64,000 bases of DNA from Larimichthys crocea (taxonomy: Eukaryota > Chordata > Actinopteri > Sciaenidae). The DNA lies in contig NC_040028.1 in NCBI RefSeq assembly GCF_000972845.2, positions 15,622,871 through 15,686,870 on the forward strand. Direction: 5' to 3'. This document shows, in pieces, positions 1 to 13,490 of the stretch. Both the position numbers and the translations under genes were made by a program. The first letter of the stretch is position 1, and every line of letters starts with the position of its first letter. The notes under the pieces are model-generated. The model ran no database searches, had not been told where the DNA came from, and saw only the letters and a list, made by a program, of their open reading frames with translations.

Positions 1-1301
1 AACCCTAAACAGTTATTACTGTTAAATGCTGTGTTTAATAATTCCCCTTACATTTCCTGGGCCATTTTACTTTTTTAGTTAGATTTCAGTCAATTTACAG
101 GTCGTGTAAGTTAATAGAGGGTCAACAGAACAAAGAAATGTGTTGTACTGTTTGTTATCTGACTAAACCTGGTGCAGCCACAGTGAAGTTAGTCTGCAGA
201 ATCAATATATTATGCGGTATTAGTCACCAAATGTTATGTCTGAATGTTATTTAAATTAATGATAATGAGCGGTGGGTAAAAATCCCTCAGTTGCAACATT
301 CAGCGTCGTCACTAAAGAGGCAGAATGTTCCCAACCTTGAGGCAAACATACACAGAGTACAGTACTTTATGAGAATGGGGTATTCCTGTGAATTTTGCAC
401 CTCACTTGACTTCTGCCCTTTTCTCCATTCTGCTCCTCCTCCATGTCCTAGATTACTGTTCGACATTAGTGTTCCCTCCGGATCCACAACCTTTTCTTAA
501 AGGTTGTCACATTAATCACGCTGCTGATTTCACTCGTCAATCTCCCTCTGTATCGCTTATGTTTATCTCTCACTATGCCGTGCATCGTCTCACTTCACTG
601 CCCTCCACTTGAGGCACTGCATATAAACAACCATCGCTCTCCTTCTCCACTTTTTGTTTTTTTAATGTGCCTTTCCAGGAGACTTGTCGTTCAGGTAAAT
701 CATGGTAATGATAAAAGTTTATGAGAGAGGAAGGCTGCATAGTGATGTCTGATTCAATCTCAACAAACAATTTCAGGCTGGTATAGTTTTGTATTTTAAG
801 ATCTGAAATCAAAGACTGGAACATAGGAACTGTTGCAACCTGCTCCAGAGGAAATCACTTTTTTATTAACAACCATGGTGACAATGGGCCATGGAGTGTA
901 TTACAAAACAGGCTTGCTGAGTGCACAGAGGCTGTTTATATACAGTTATTTATATACAGCATTACCAAATGTCTCCTTGAAATTACATTCGTAGACAAAA
1001 TATTTATAACAGCGAGTGTGCTGAATGTTTGATTATGATTTCTATTAACATCATGAGGAAATGCTGAACCTGGCAAGTCACAGAAATGTTTGTTGACAAT
1101 ATTGTTTTACGCCAAAGTACAATCCGTACAATATCAGCTTGTATTGATTATATTACATTATTGAACTTTTTATAGTTTAGGCACTCACAGCACTAGATTA
1201 AGGAAAGACTATGGTTTTGGTTTAATACAGAAAAAGTCAGCAGTGCACTGAATCCCCAAACACAATACAGTTTAATAAAGTAGGCACAAGTTTTCCTAAC
1301 T

Positions 1302-1933
1302 TTAAAGTAACATTGTGTAATTTTTCCACAATAAAATAACTGATTTTATATAATTTTGGTGAGACATTAACTAGTTTACACCCTGTACGTCTGTATCATG
1401 CTATGTAACTTCGGTTACATTCACCTGTGAAGAATTACTAAGCACTAAGTCACACATTGCCGACTATTTCACTTATTTTGGTGAAACTGGATCATATTTT
1501 ATGGAGAACGAGAAAATGTTTTATGCTTAGAGCACCAGGGGACTGTTTGTGTTTGTAGGCCCTTGCCACCAGTTAATGCAGATGGGGAGAGGAGCCAGTG
1601 TTGTGCCAGAACAGGAGCCGGGTAAGTCAGCATTGTAACAGGGCTTAGCAGCTTCTATGGACACAGCTAATGGTGAACGGACCTAATAAGGACATTGATG
1701 GATGAAGCTAAGGAGATGAAAGGAGAGGTGTAAGGCCACAAGACAAGAGAACATCCGGGGATGACTTTTAATTGTTGGCGGGAGTTTATTGAAACAACTG
1801 GCAGAGGTTTTCAGCTGGGCAAGTAGGCAATACTCAGCAGCCTCTATAGACATAATGACAGAGGCGAAGAGACTCCAAAACCGGGGGGGCGCTAAATAAA
1901 AAAAATACAAATTTCTACACAGTGTTGCTTTAA
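1302..1933. mobile_element. Inverted-repeat element with TTAA ends, copy 1
   Basis: Both ends read TTAAAG(C/T)AACA(C/T)TGTGTA in inverted orientation, each starting with TTAA. Internal sequence (GTTGTGCCAGAACAGGAGC, then 'tctatggacaca') matches the copies at 45697-46318 and 27070-27330. About 630 bases with no coding frame, so a non-autonomous (MITE-like) element. TTAA target duplication would fit a piggyBac-type parent, but the termini alone do not prove that. Confidence 0.8.
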
Positions 1934-3145
1934 CTTTTAATGCCAACCTCAAACAGAACTCAGGATGCCAACCTTAGACTCTGGTTGGTATCCTAACCAC
2001 TTCTTGCAATTCTAGTACAGTAAAGTAATGTTTATTTAAAAACACTGGCTGTGAACAATTTGTTACGATATAAAGGTAATGCTATGGTAGTATTTGGTTG
2101 CTCCCACAGGCCTCAAACTTGATCTGAGCACTGCATAGGATCAGAGTCTGTTGTTAGCAGTCAACAGCAGGACTCAACAGGAACATAGGTACGCCAGTGG
2201 CATTGCCCTCAGCTACACTACCTCTGCTCTCAGTGAGATGGTACTCCCCTTTAACAATAAACAACTGTAGAGTTGCAATCCAAGCATTCATATACACAAA
2301 TATACTGACATGCAAGATGAGTGTCCCTCAATATATCTCAAATTATTGTAGCAGCTACACCGAGGAGTCATTGAAAGTCTGGATTTACTGCAAGCACAGG
2401 CTCCAAACACAAAGGATGGTATAGGGGACAGACTGTTCCAGTCTTAAACACAGGTTGAATCAGGAGGAAGAAATTTGTGCCACAGCAGGTGAGACTGCAT
2501 GATGTTATGAATCGCCTGCAGAGCTTTACAGGAACACAATACAAGCTTGGCTTTCTTTAAGCAAAGAGCTCTGCCGAGGTGCTTTTTGCTCTGTCGGTAT
2601 TGAAGGGTAATCTTGTTATAGTATCGTTTTACAATGAGTATGGCCTGTAGCCTTGGTTTGGGCACTGTGAATATATTCTCCTGCTGCTATTCAGAATCAG
2701 TCAGAGAGAATGTGAAACTAATAATCAGACTGAGAATAATGGTTACATTCACCTTCAGACCAAAACAGTGTCTTTCATTTAAGCTTTTTTTTGTTTTTTA
2801 AAGCTGACAATCCGTCCAAAATGCCGACATCTGATTGTGTGTTTGAAGATCGAATATACCCGTGGTACTGTACCCTGAACCCAGACACGAAAGCAAGAAC
2901 AGTCAAATCACAGAGGAAGTTTAAATTTACATTCTCCTGAGAAAGAAATAATAACCTTTGAAGCGATGAGTTATCTACCAGATGAGATTGTGCGATCCTT
3001 TATTGTATTTCAGACAAATGACTGACTTCTACAACACGCTGACATGGTTTTAAAAGTCCAGTGTGTGAGATTTAAGGGGCTCTGTTTACAGATTCTGGCA
3101 GAAGTGGAATATAATATGCATAATTATGTTTTAATGTTTTCGTGT

Positions 3146-3420
3146 AGGTTTTCAAAGCGCTGTTTTGAAGGCGAAAATATGCAGCGTTGGCCACCACCGT
3201 GTTGGATGTACTGCTTATAACACCTCCCAATAATCTAAATATCGGCCTGAATCCAGCTGTCAACATGTTTGTTTCTGCTGTGAAGTTGGGCATTTTAATA
3301 TGGCTGCTTATGGAGGTTGGCTCACTTCTGCAGACAGCCTCAAGCGGCTACTCGAGGGATTACACTTTTTTAGCATTTCCGCATTGGCTTCATTTCCCAG
3401 CACTGGAGGTTGCCGCTTGA
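3146..3420 (+). mobile_element. Interspersed repeat (family with 'GTGAAGTTGGACATTTTAA' core), nested copy
   Basis: Shares its core (AACATGTTTGTTTCTGCTGTGAAGT-like stretch, then a 'tatggagg' block) with copies at 8865, 22035, 29175, 31130 and 47150. It interrupts the element at 3050-3966. Non-coding. Confidence 0.7.
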
Positions 3421-3441
3421 TAATAACCTGAAAATAAGAAT

Positions 3442-3752
3442 CTCTCATGTCTGCCTCATTGTTTTCCCCTTGTTTCCCTTCCCCTGTCTTTCTGTCTTTT
3501 TTTTTTTGCTATCTCTCTGTGCCTCAGGATCCCTGCCGGCCACTAACCTGCCACGTCCAGCCCTGCCTCGTTATCACTCCTGTCTCTGGAAATCAGCCAC
3601 CACCACCAGCCCTGCACGGTCTGGATCTCCTTAACACCTGACGCCCACCTTCCCATGCACTATTCACCCTTCTGGCTTTAGTTAATAAACCTTGAACTAT
3701 ACTCAGTCTCCAGTTGTGTTTGCTCTCCGGGTCCAATTATGTTCTACATAAC
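3442..3752 (+). mobile_element. Retroelement-like insertion flanked by AGAAT
   Basis: A 311-base insertion bounded by AGAAT at 3437-3441 and 3753-3757, within the host MITE. It is pyrimidine-rich at its start and has AATAAA at about 3684 near its end. Likely the 3' part of a retroelement; the class is not certain. Confidence 0.55.
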
Positions 3753-4687
3753 AGAATTGTTACCTTAGGATGAACCGAGTCGCCCATGTTTCTACAATAG
3801 CCCACAACGGATAAACTAACAATGGTTCTAGATGGATTTTTAAAGATTTTTCATGTGTTTTGCAGCCACCATCATTTCTACCTCATGCCAAAAAGGCGAG
3901 GGTGAGGTGACAGGGTTGCAATTAGCAAATTCACCACTAGATGTCACTGAATCCTACACACTGGTACTTTTTCTTTGATTGCAAATCCAAAAACTTTAAA
4001 TTTGAGACACTTTTTTTCTTCTTCTTGATTATTTCAATCACTTTCAATCACTTCCCCTTCCCGTTTCACATACTCGGCATGTAGAGAGGAAAATAAATTG
4101 AAAACACTTCAGCATGTGACAATTAGTGCAGCTACTAATATGGCATGTGAGAGCAAAAATAAACCTTATGGCAATTGCAAGGTCTGATGAAGATCGACAG
4201 CAAACTGACCTTTGTTTCTTTGTTTCAGTAGTAGGCAGGAATTAATAGATTAATGTTCCTTATCTATTTAAAAGCCTCCTCCTATGCCACTTTTGATGCA
4301 AGTGTCTCTAAAATCTGGCCTTCTATATGTCCTTCTAAGAGGCCAAGCTCCCATCAGTGCATGCTTTAGTGAGAGAAAAACAGCTTATACATGTGATATG
4401 GTTTGATATATGTGATGACACACTGATTTTTGTACTTAGATGTACTTAATATATAAAACCCATGGCTCAAGTGACAGAAGCAGCTCATTATACTCGAGTG
4501 AGAGGCCACCTTTTGTCATGTGAAATAAGATTATGTTGTCAGATCACAGATCTGTTTGCCCGGATCATCATAATTAGACATTTACTACAAGGTGAGAACA
4601 TTATGTTGCTATCAGATAAAAGATGCAGATGAAGCATTCAAGCCACAGAAAGTGCACTGAGTGAAGAGGTTATCTGGGGATATGTGA

Positions 4688-4706
4688 ATATATATATATA
4701 TATATA
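4688..4706. repeat. (AT)n microsatellite
   Basis: About nine AT units, followed by A-rich sequence. Confidence 0.85.
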
Positions 4707-6894
4707 AAAAAATATATTAAATAACTGATAGCCTCTGCTGTAACTGTCACAGTCCTGGCAGTCTCTGAAGATGTCTCAGATATTACTTGCACCAAAGGAA
4801 TCATCAGGCATCTTCAGCGGGATATGGGTGTCAAGTCATTTTTGATCAAAAGGAGACGGCAATATGGAGATTTGGTACAGTCTGACTGTTGCACTGAAGC
4901 AAAGTTTGTTTCATTTTTTTTTTTAATGCAATACAGATCATGACACGTGCTGCAATGACAGCGTGTTGTGTTGTGTGTGCTCGTAGACTCGTGCGTTTTT
5001 GTTCATTAGATATTAAATATTTTCCAGCAGAGAGTTCTGCTCGGGCTTCGTCACATGGTTGTCAGCGTGAATCCTAATGTTACAGCCCGTGGCCCACAAT
5101 GTGCTGAGAAACATTTAGTTGTCTACTTGACATTCACAGTCTGCAAGATTTTCATTTGCACAAAAATCACTGCGTATGAAGGCAATTTAGCTCTCTCATT
5201 AAAAAGACATAAACGCCTCAGAACTTAATGGCATCTCACAGTAAAAGAGAGAGCCTCTAGAGTTTTTGAGATTACATCTTAAGATTGTCACGCGCATAAA
5301 AGTGGGAAGGGCTGGTATCGACTCGACATTGACTTTCATCGCTGTTTGAATGAAAATGGCCATCAGTACAGATGTGCTGTCATCCTGCTATATCTCTGTG
5401 AAGCTCTGCAGTACTCAGACCTTACACAACCTAAAGGTGTTCTCCAAACGCTGTACTTGTCGTCACAGGATACATGTTATTAATGTGTTTTATTCATGTG
5501 ACCAGCATGTTATGGTTCACAGGAAGATGAAGTAGTGTAGATGTAGTTCAAGCTCGGTGGGATGAAGTGTCAGAACCGGCTGGATTCCCACGGCGTACAG
5601 GAGGCATGAACGAATGCATCTGATCATAATTAATTTTGCATATTTTAGCACTTTAGAGATGTTACAGTAAGTGCTATGTGCTTAACGCTGTGAGAGAACC
5701 GCGTGTCTTGCCATACGCCATGTGCAAAGATGTTTAAAGAGAAATTACTTTCCCAGGTAACGACCTCCTCCATCTCTGCGGTCTTTAATTTCAGCAGCCA
5801 TGAAAAGTGACATTGATATTACCATCGGTATGAGGTGATTGAGACTGATAAGAAGTCCACTTTATGGACTGTAACATTACCTATACTTCATTCCCGAAAC
5901 AGAGCAATAAAGACAATCACAATATGCTATAATAAAAGGAGAACACAACTGTGCTGTGCTTGGGACATCAATACTGCAGGTTTGCTTTAGTTATAGTTGT
6001 TTAATGGCTTCAGAGTGGGATTATACGGCAAACTCTCGCCTGAATCCTGTCTCCGCCATCTCTCCGGTGAGATGTCCTTGGTCTGTGAGAGTTATTCAGC
6101 ATGCAAGGTCTCTGCGGTGCATCTGTACATCTCTGCGCTGTCCCGTTTTCTCTCAGACAAGATGAGAATGAGACCGGAGACATGCATTATTTGTAACCGA
6201 TACCATTCCTTAATGGTGTCTGCACTTCCCCTGGCAGCCCATAATGGACCGTTTTTGAGGTTCTCTGCATCTTGTTCGGCTTTTTGATGGTGACGGAATG
6301 GGGACAGTGGGTGTCACCTGGGAAGAAACAAGAAGAACGATGGGACCTTTCATTTACTTGTCAGGAAGCTGGCATTGCTAGCACTTGACATGGTGTGCAT
6401 ACAGAGAGTGCTTGTACTAGGAGTGGCAGACAACAGCAAAAAAAAAAAAAAAGAGAGAAAAATTGCCCTTCAAAAGGGAAACATTTCATTCTTTCTTTTG
6501 TACTACAGAAAAAGAAAATGTCAAATATCTGAAGGAAGAATTAATGGCTAATATATAAAATGTGAACATTTCTCACACCAACAATTATTAATGAACCCTG
6601 GATATTATTTAAAAGGGAATTTACATATCAAAGTCTGTTTCCAGGTCCTGGGGAGTACGACTGCATATGTGACTAAAGGTTGTATAAAGCTCTGAGATGC
6701 AGCTGTGCCATAAACTGCTTCGATCACTTGAAATAACATCAGATAGATCTAAAATAAACCAGTGGTGTGGAGAAAGATTTGGGCTTACCAGACCTCAGAT
6801 CTGAGATCAGGGGTGGGTTTCTAAACATTTGAATTTGGGAAAGGCTGTGTCTCAAAGAAATGAGGGCACAAGATGATGTGTAAAGAACATTTAA

Positions 6895-6990
6895 AGCCCT
6901 GTTCTTTTCAGGTTATTATACAAAAATAAAACACACTAATGAATATTGTATTCCATTGCTGCAAAGAAATACACACTGGACCTTTAAGTT
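6895..6990 (+). mobile_element. Fragment of the 'GGACCAGTGTG' MITE
   Basis: Carries TTTTCAGGTTATTATAC, 'atgaatattgtattccattgctg' and the terminal ACACACTGGACCTTTAAG, in the same order as the end of 42955-43315. Confidence 0.7.
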
Positions 6991-8864
6991 CTATTGAATT
7001 CTATTGTAATTCGATATAGTCTTGCACAGATTATGAGAGAATGAGCATAGACTTCCTACATAGGAGCAAGACACCCAAACTGAAAGACACACTGCGTCTA
7101 CAGGCCACGTTTTGTCATCTCTTTGTGGTAGTTTTCATTCGCATTTTGCATTTCTTTGACTGAGTTGTTTACCTACAAAGAAATGTTAACTCACTTCTTA
7201 CAGAGGAGTCCCAGTCTCTGCTGGATGCTAGTACACTGAGGCTGTCGATGGTCGAGTTGCATTGTGTGTAATGTAGTCACCATGTCAAGTTTTCTCACTA
7301 CCTTTTTACTATAAAATATATAAATATTGTAAATGAATGAACAATGTAAACTCTAAAAATGAGGCGTGCAGTACTATTGGAGCTATGATTTTGGGACTTC
7401 CTAAAGCCTCAGAATGACACAGCATCTCATAAAACAATCTCACTGAACTGAGACATAAGAAACCACTTCATGGATGGTAGTGATGGTACGCAGAGACATG
7501 TAACTCTCCTGAACACAGTGAGCGTGAAGTTCACAGGTAACCCGACTGCTTTAACAGAATAAAATGTCGTCGGAGGTGAGCTCAGCACACAGTGTTCAGC
7601 TACGAAATACACTGCAAGCCGGGTCATCGCAGGCCTCCCTCCCTTTCTCCTCTTTCGAGAGTTCATGCACCCCGCAGGCTGACACAAAGGTGCGTGATTC
7701 ACAAACACAAAATGTAACCTTGCTGCAATGAGCAGCAGTGTATAAGAGCAGCCTGAATTATAAGCTGTATACTTTGGGAAGGATGAATGCACCTCTAGAG
7801 GAATCAGCTAAGGATGCAGCTCAGGGATGGCATTAGCTTAAATCTGATTGGCTGTGTATCTTTAATGAGATCTGCCATCTCATTTCAGCTCCCGGGACAG
7901 CACCTGTTTGACCTCCTCTGCTTGTCAGGCAGCACAGAACAGAAGATTTAAGCGGCAGTTAAGCTGAGTCAATACAGCCACATAACTGTCTAACAATCAT
8001 AATAGATCTTAAATGTTACTTCCCAATGATATGATATAGTCGAAATGCACAAATGCAACTCCATTTACAGCCGTACAAGGACTTCTAAGTGGGTTGTTTG
8101 GAAACAAGTGGCCCTACAGGGAAAATGACTGCGCGATAACTGGACAAGATGTGCCGAGATGAAAAGTATAGGGCAGGAAATATGAATGTACCTTTACGTT
8201 GGCAAGCGACTCCCTGCTGTCATAATTGCTTTTCTGTAATTTGAGACCAATTAGGCATTGTAATATGACAGCACGGCTTCAATTACCATGATAGTGAAAA
8301 TCCTCCTGTCTAATTATGTTCTCCTTTTAATCTTTCTCTTTCAAAGATCCTTCCGAGAGACAGCGGAGGAGGAGACAAGGCGTGTACTCGTGTGGTCTCT
8401 GAATTAATAATACAGCCAGAGAAGAGACACAAGTACACAGGCTGGTAGTGGAAAGCACAGTACATGTCACATCACATAACACGGAGATGAAGACACTGAG
8501 AGCTTTGCGTTCTGTCTCTCAGAGTCGAACGTCTCGTTCTCTTTCGCACACACACTCGACGTCAGCATTTCATCCTGTCAGTCCTTTTACCGTTAATGTG
8601 CCAAAAATATTATTTAAATTCAAATTCTTAGTTTTTTTCTTTTCTTTTTTTTACCCCCTTTATGGAAATCCATTAACATCATGACCGTGACCGTCATCAT
8701 CACTGTTGGAGTAAGACAGTAAATGCTGAGGTAGCAATATTCCTCTGGGTGGCAAGGGAAAAGAAGAAGGGGATGGGAAATTATTAATAATATCAGCAAC
8801 TATCCACGGGCACTGACTCTGTAGCTGTGAAATAAAGCCTGTGTGGAAGTGCAGTTCCTCTAAC

Positions 8865-9125
8865 GGACACTTGAGGCTGGTTACAGTTCAAGTCAAGCTC
8901 CATAAGTCCCTATATTAAAATGTCACAGCAGAAATAAACATGTTGCCTGGTACAAAGAAGAGTTTTGGTCTCTATAGCTAATTTCCTTGTTCATAACAAC
9001 TGCACTGAGTCTGAATCTTTATATAACTCACCTGTTCAAATTATATTAAGGCTTATAGTTGTGCATAATTAACAGTGTGAACACTTTGATTGACAGGTAG
9101 GTGCCACTACAGATGGCTTGTTTGG
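8865..9125 (-). mobile_element. Interspersed repeat, same family as 22035-22545
   Basis: Read on the minus strand it gives the family order: TTGATTGACAGGTAGG-type start reversed, TAATATAATTTGAACAGGTG, then the 'ATGTTTATTTCTGCTGTGA' core and 'GGGACTTATGGAGCTTG'. Non-coding. Confidence 0.7.
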
Positions 9126-12100
9126 GCACCAGGGCGTTATTCAATGCATCGGTGATCCACGTCTTTGTCTCACAGTAAAGACTTCATGTGTCAATGCGTA
9201 CAAGAAACACTCGACTTTTCCAGGTTTGCACATACAGTATGTATTTCTTTTGATTGACTAGAAGACCTTCACATCCCCATAGTTGATTATCTGTAAATCT
9301 GCAAACTGACAAGACGGATGGTCTCCAGATAATTCATACAATAACTTTCACTCTCTTAAGTGCTGTTGCTATTCCTGCTTATTGAGCCGGATTAAGACAT
9401 AAAATATACATCTAGGAAAGAACAACAGAGTAGGCATTGATTTTTACGACCATATCATTTCACCCAGAGAGGCTGGGTGGTCTTCTCTATTTGAACTGCC
9501 CGGGCTTATGACCTCTGTGAGACTGTAATACGACTAATAAATGTTTTCCTACCACAGCATTACGGTCAATAGGACTGTGATTCTTCTTCTTATATAGTGC
9601 ATATAATTATGATACATAAACAATCCCTTTAATGCCCATTTCTAATGGACAGACTGCGTCCAGCACTTTGCATATTGCCAATGTAGCTGTCAGCCAGGTT
9701 GAGCAAATTGAAGGCCAACTGATGTGGAAACATTTCCCAGCACTAAAGAGGCCTAATATTGAATTGGCTCTACTTTTGCTTGCTTGCTTTCTTCCAAGTT
9801 ATCCAGCGATGGATATTTGCAATTCCTAAAAAACTGCGGCGTTGCACAATTGGACTTAGCCAGGTGGGGTTGTAGTTTTAACAGTGTAACCTGAATGCCT
9901 CTTAAATATTAGTGCGGCTGAAAAAGAATCGTGTCGATGAGGCCGATTATCTAACTTTCTGAAGCTCATTTTAGTCTCTGCTTGGCACAGAGGATCAAGC
10001 CGGCAGCACTGGAAAGGTTTTAACCATGGCTATAATCCCTGCCCTGCTGAGAGTCTGGATTTAGAGGGAAGTGTGTGTATGTGTGTGATAATGTAAGAGA
10101 GGAAAGGATGTAGAAAAACAGAAGGGAAAGGAGGAAAAAGATACTGATTCCTTGTGTTACAAATAAATACATCTGCACCTGAAATAGCAGGTTTATAGAT
10201 GAGGAGTTGATCCACAGAAAATGTTGAGAATGGATTTAACAGATTAAACCATAACTCATTGTTATTATATGTATTAATTTAATTTAAGCATCATTTCTTT
10301 CATAGGGACAAGTATATAGTTACACCAATGCCACATACCACAGCATATACAGCCTTAAGTAGCTTTCAAATACACAAAACTCAATGATAAACTACACAAA
10401 ACAAACAAATGTTCTTTGGTTTCGACTATAAAATGTGCAGCTTTTCTTTGCATATGATAATAAACTGAAATTTGAGGTTTTTGGGACAAAACAAGCAACT
10501 TCAAATCATCACCTTAGGCGGGGATATTGTATAGTTTTTGCACAATTTTCTATTATTTCATAGATTGTGTACAAAAACATTAGAATGGATTTCAGATCGA
10601 TGTCTCATGGTTCCTCTCTTTGTTAGCTTTTATCACTAATATGATAACTGCAGAGTAAATTATTCATAAGCGACCGCTGCTCTCGTGTTTAAGGAACCAT
10701 AGCCGTGATCAAAGAGCGATGGTTTCTGCAAGCACGTCTATGAGGAATGATCAAAGGACACTCATGTTAACACATTTCTTCCATTGAGTCTTTCTGTAAC
10801 ATTAAACCTGAAATAATAACGAGATGGTTTAACTATGAACTGTAGGTTGTCTGCATTGCCAACAGCTGACTTGAGATGGTGTCATTACATGGAGTATTGT
10901 AGCTTAAATTACACATTACACATTCAAAAAATGAACTTACTTAATTTTGGAGGACGTCCGCTTTCCCTTTTTTTTTTAGTAACTACAGGCTCTGCATGAA
11001 GCTACATGTCGGTAACGTTTCGTCTGTCCCCTGAAGAGGATCGGAGACGTTATTATCAACCCTTGATCATATGGGAGCACTTTTTGTCTGTTTAAAAATA
11101 AACTTATGATACATCATTTTAGATCAATTAAATATATTACTACTTTAATTTAAGGACACAGCATCATTTTAGACAAGTATAATACTACTATGATATTTAA
11201 CGTTAGAGTATCCAGTGCAGTTATCTACTACTCCAAACTCCAAATTTTATCGTCATCACTGTAAATAATAATAATAAAACACTTTAACACGATAAACGAT
11301 CTCCTGAGATCGGAGCTTAAAACTGCTTTTGGTTAAAATAAGTCTATTTTTAGTTTAGTTTATCTATACAACAAAGCTGAACAGGGAAATTATGTGCCGT
11401 ATACGATGAAGAATATTTTCTGTTTTCTAAAAAAGGCTCAGCTCAGGTAAGCAGGTAAGCACAAGCCACTTAACACTGCTCTCAAAGTGCACTTTAAAAA
11501 TCTATAAACACTCTTCTGTATCTTTCTAAGTTTGAACCCCCCATTTAAACACGTGAGGCAGCCATGAACGCAGCATTACTGGAGTTAGTTGTGATGTTAT
11601 TATTTAATATCTAATTCTAATCCCTGATTGTTACTGAAAAAACATATTATCTGTAATAATGTAACAATCATCACACATAATTTTAATTGTAATTGTTTTT
11701 ATTAAACTCAGTCGTTGTTCAAACTCTTCCTCCCGGGAACATTTTCACTTGACTCTGCAGATTACAAACCTGACATTTTCTGAATTAACCAGCAGAAACT
11801 AATTAAAAACAGTATTGTATTAGTGGCACAATAATTCAAATGAGAAATGAAAAGCTTAGTAGAAGAAATACAGAATCTACAAAAGCTTGGGTATGGCTTC
11901 ATGCCCAGCTGCCCTCTCAGTTCTTTCTGGCACTGATCGAGCAGGATGTGCAAGCTGAGACTCCCATGCTGTGCAAAGCAGCGACCACAGGCCTGTATTT
12001 ACAGACACCAAACTCCTCTTCAGTCCGTCAGATCAGCAGGTTGATCAAACAACACACAGTTATTTGGATCCGAGGTAAGAGAAGAATAAATTATTCACGA

Positions 12101-13184
12101 CGGTGACAGACTCTCTGCAGAGAGCTGGCAGCGTTGTCTCTTTGATGGGTCAGTTTGGTCCATTCAGAGATTTTGTTGTTGTCGCAATTATTATTATGTA
12201 ATCATAATCATTATACTCAATTTAATTCAAGGGTTATCAGAAGGATCTGTGCAGGCCCAAGTGGGACTGATTAGGCTAGCTGAGAGTTTTATGCCTCACG
12301 AATCTAATACATCCATGTCTTGTAAGACACTTAACCTCTGAGCAACTTTCTTTGATGAACACTAAGGGTCTTCAGGGTTTTTATGGGAAATAAGAAGCCC
12401 CCCCCCCAAAAAAAACCCCAGCAAAATCCTGTAATGAGAATACTCTTACTGTCAGACTACCCAATCAATGCAATATGCAAAGTGCTGAATAAAATAAAAA
12501 ACAAGAGGATCTGAAGTGGAAACAACTGTCTGTTATCTAATGAAATATTCAACAGGTTCCAGTGAGGTCCAAGAAGAATAAGGGTTTTTTACGATAAACT
12601 TGGCCTCTGACTATGAGTAAAATAATCACCACGTCGGCATTATTCACAGAAGAAAACTCTTAATTGCTGTAGTGAAAGGTGGGTATTTCTTTCGGTGGGT
12701 TCATTATTAAGTGATGCCGGCGAAGGCTGGGAAGCGCTGATCTTGTCTGGAAGACGGCGTGTTTGTCAGTAGTGAGGTTCTGCAACATTAGGCAGTTACT
12801 CATACAGGCTTTGATGTGCGGTGTCAGACTGACGGCCAGGCAGGACTCAACGCTCCTCTTTGCTCCACTGACTCCATCAGCCTCAGTGGACCATCGCTCC
12901 ATATAAGTTCACACTCCCAGCTTACTGTCAGTCCTTTACAGCTAACAGGTAGAATACCGCTCAGCTTATTAAGCCCTCATGTTTCTCTTTCTTTGTTACA
13001 TGAGAAACATCTAATACAGATATAGCTTTTCCCTTGAAGAAATTATTGGCTCGTGATTAACCTGCATGTATCGATACAAACACATTCTTGCCTACATACT
13101 TAAAGCTAAGATGAGTTAAAGTGTGAATACAGAGCAGGAGATGGGTTTATTACCATGCCAGTTGGATTTTCATTGTTGAAAAGC
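9126..13184. other. Unannotated intron stretch
   Basis: No coding similarity, RNA gene or clear transposon seen. Mostly AT-rich unique-looking sequence. Confidence 0.5.
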
Positions 13185-13490
13185 ACAGAACAGACCACGG
13201 CTCTATGGATGCCAATGCTGGTCTGCTAGTTGTCCGGCCAGTCCACCACTTTGATCCAGATCGATTTATCTCAACAACTATTGGATGGAAATTTGGCTCC
13301 CAGAGTGGGTGGATCCCACTGATTTTCCTCAAGTGCCACCATTTGTGTTCTCACTCCTCTGGATAATTTGTAATCACTTTAGAAATCCTTTTCCATCTAG
13401 CGCCATCAGCGGGTCAACATTTTATTTGTCCAGTGTGTCGGTTCATGACCAAATACCTGGAAAACTAACCACAGTCCCATCCGTCTCAGT
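13185..13490 (-). mobile_element. Interspersed repeat, reverse copy
   Basis: GTCCACCACTTTGATCCAGA, CTCAACAACTATTGGATGGA and 'gggtggatcccactgattttcc' are the reverse of the family seen at 27340-27605. The 73-residue plus-strand frame here is not a gene. Confidence 0.7.

Larger units (their letters stand above)
3050..3966 (-). mobile_element. Fish MITE with 'GGACCAGTGTG' ends, split by nested insertions
   Basis: Terminal pieces of one element are at 3050-3145, 3421-3441 and 3753-3966. The left end reads AGTCCAGTGTGTGAGATTTA, the right end CCTACACACTGGTAC, a pair seen also at 42955-43315. The middle is occupied by two later insertions (3146-3420 and 3442-3752). I recognise the family as a common non-autonomous DNA element of fish genomes; no database search was possible. 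Confidence 0.75.
3967..8864. other. Unannotated intron stretch
   Basis: Apart from an AT run (4688) and a MITE fragment (6895-6990), nothing is recognised. Open frames such as 5997-6287 (96 codons) and 7427-7792 (minus, 121 codons) lack any familiar motif. The 5950-6330 stretch is relatively GC-rich and non-repetitive, so it could be a conserved non-coding element, but that cannot be judged from one sequence. Confidence 0.5.

Noticed and set aside
1..10. AACCCTAAAC at the window edge, resembling a telomere repeat
   Set aside because: A single partial unit, not tandem, and fish telomeres use TTAGGG arrays; coincidence.
7427..7792. 121-codon minus-strand frame within the intron
   Set aside because: No recognisable domain, no plausible splice partners, and composition like the surrounding intron.
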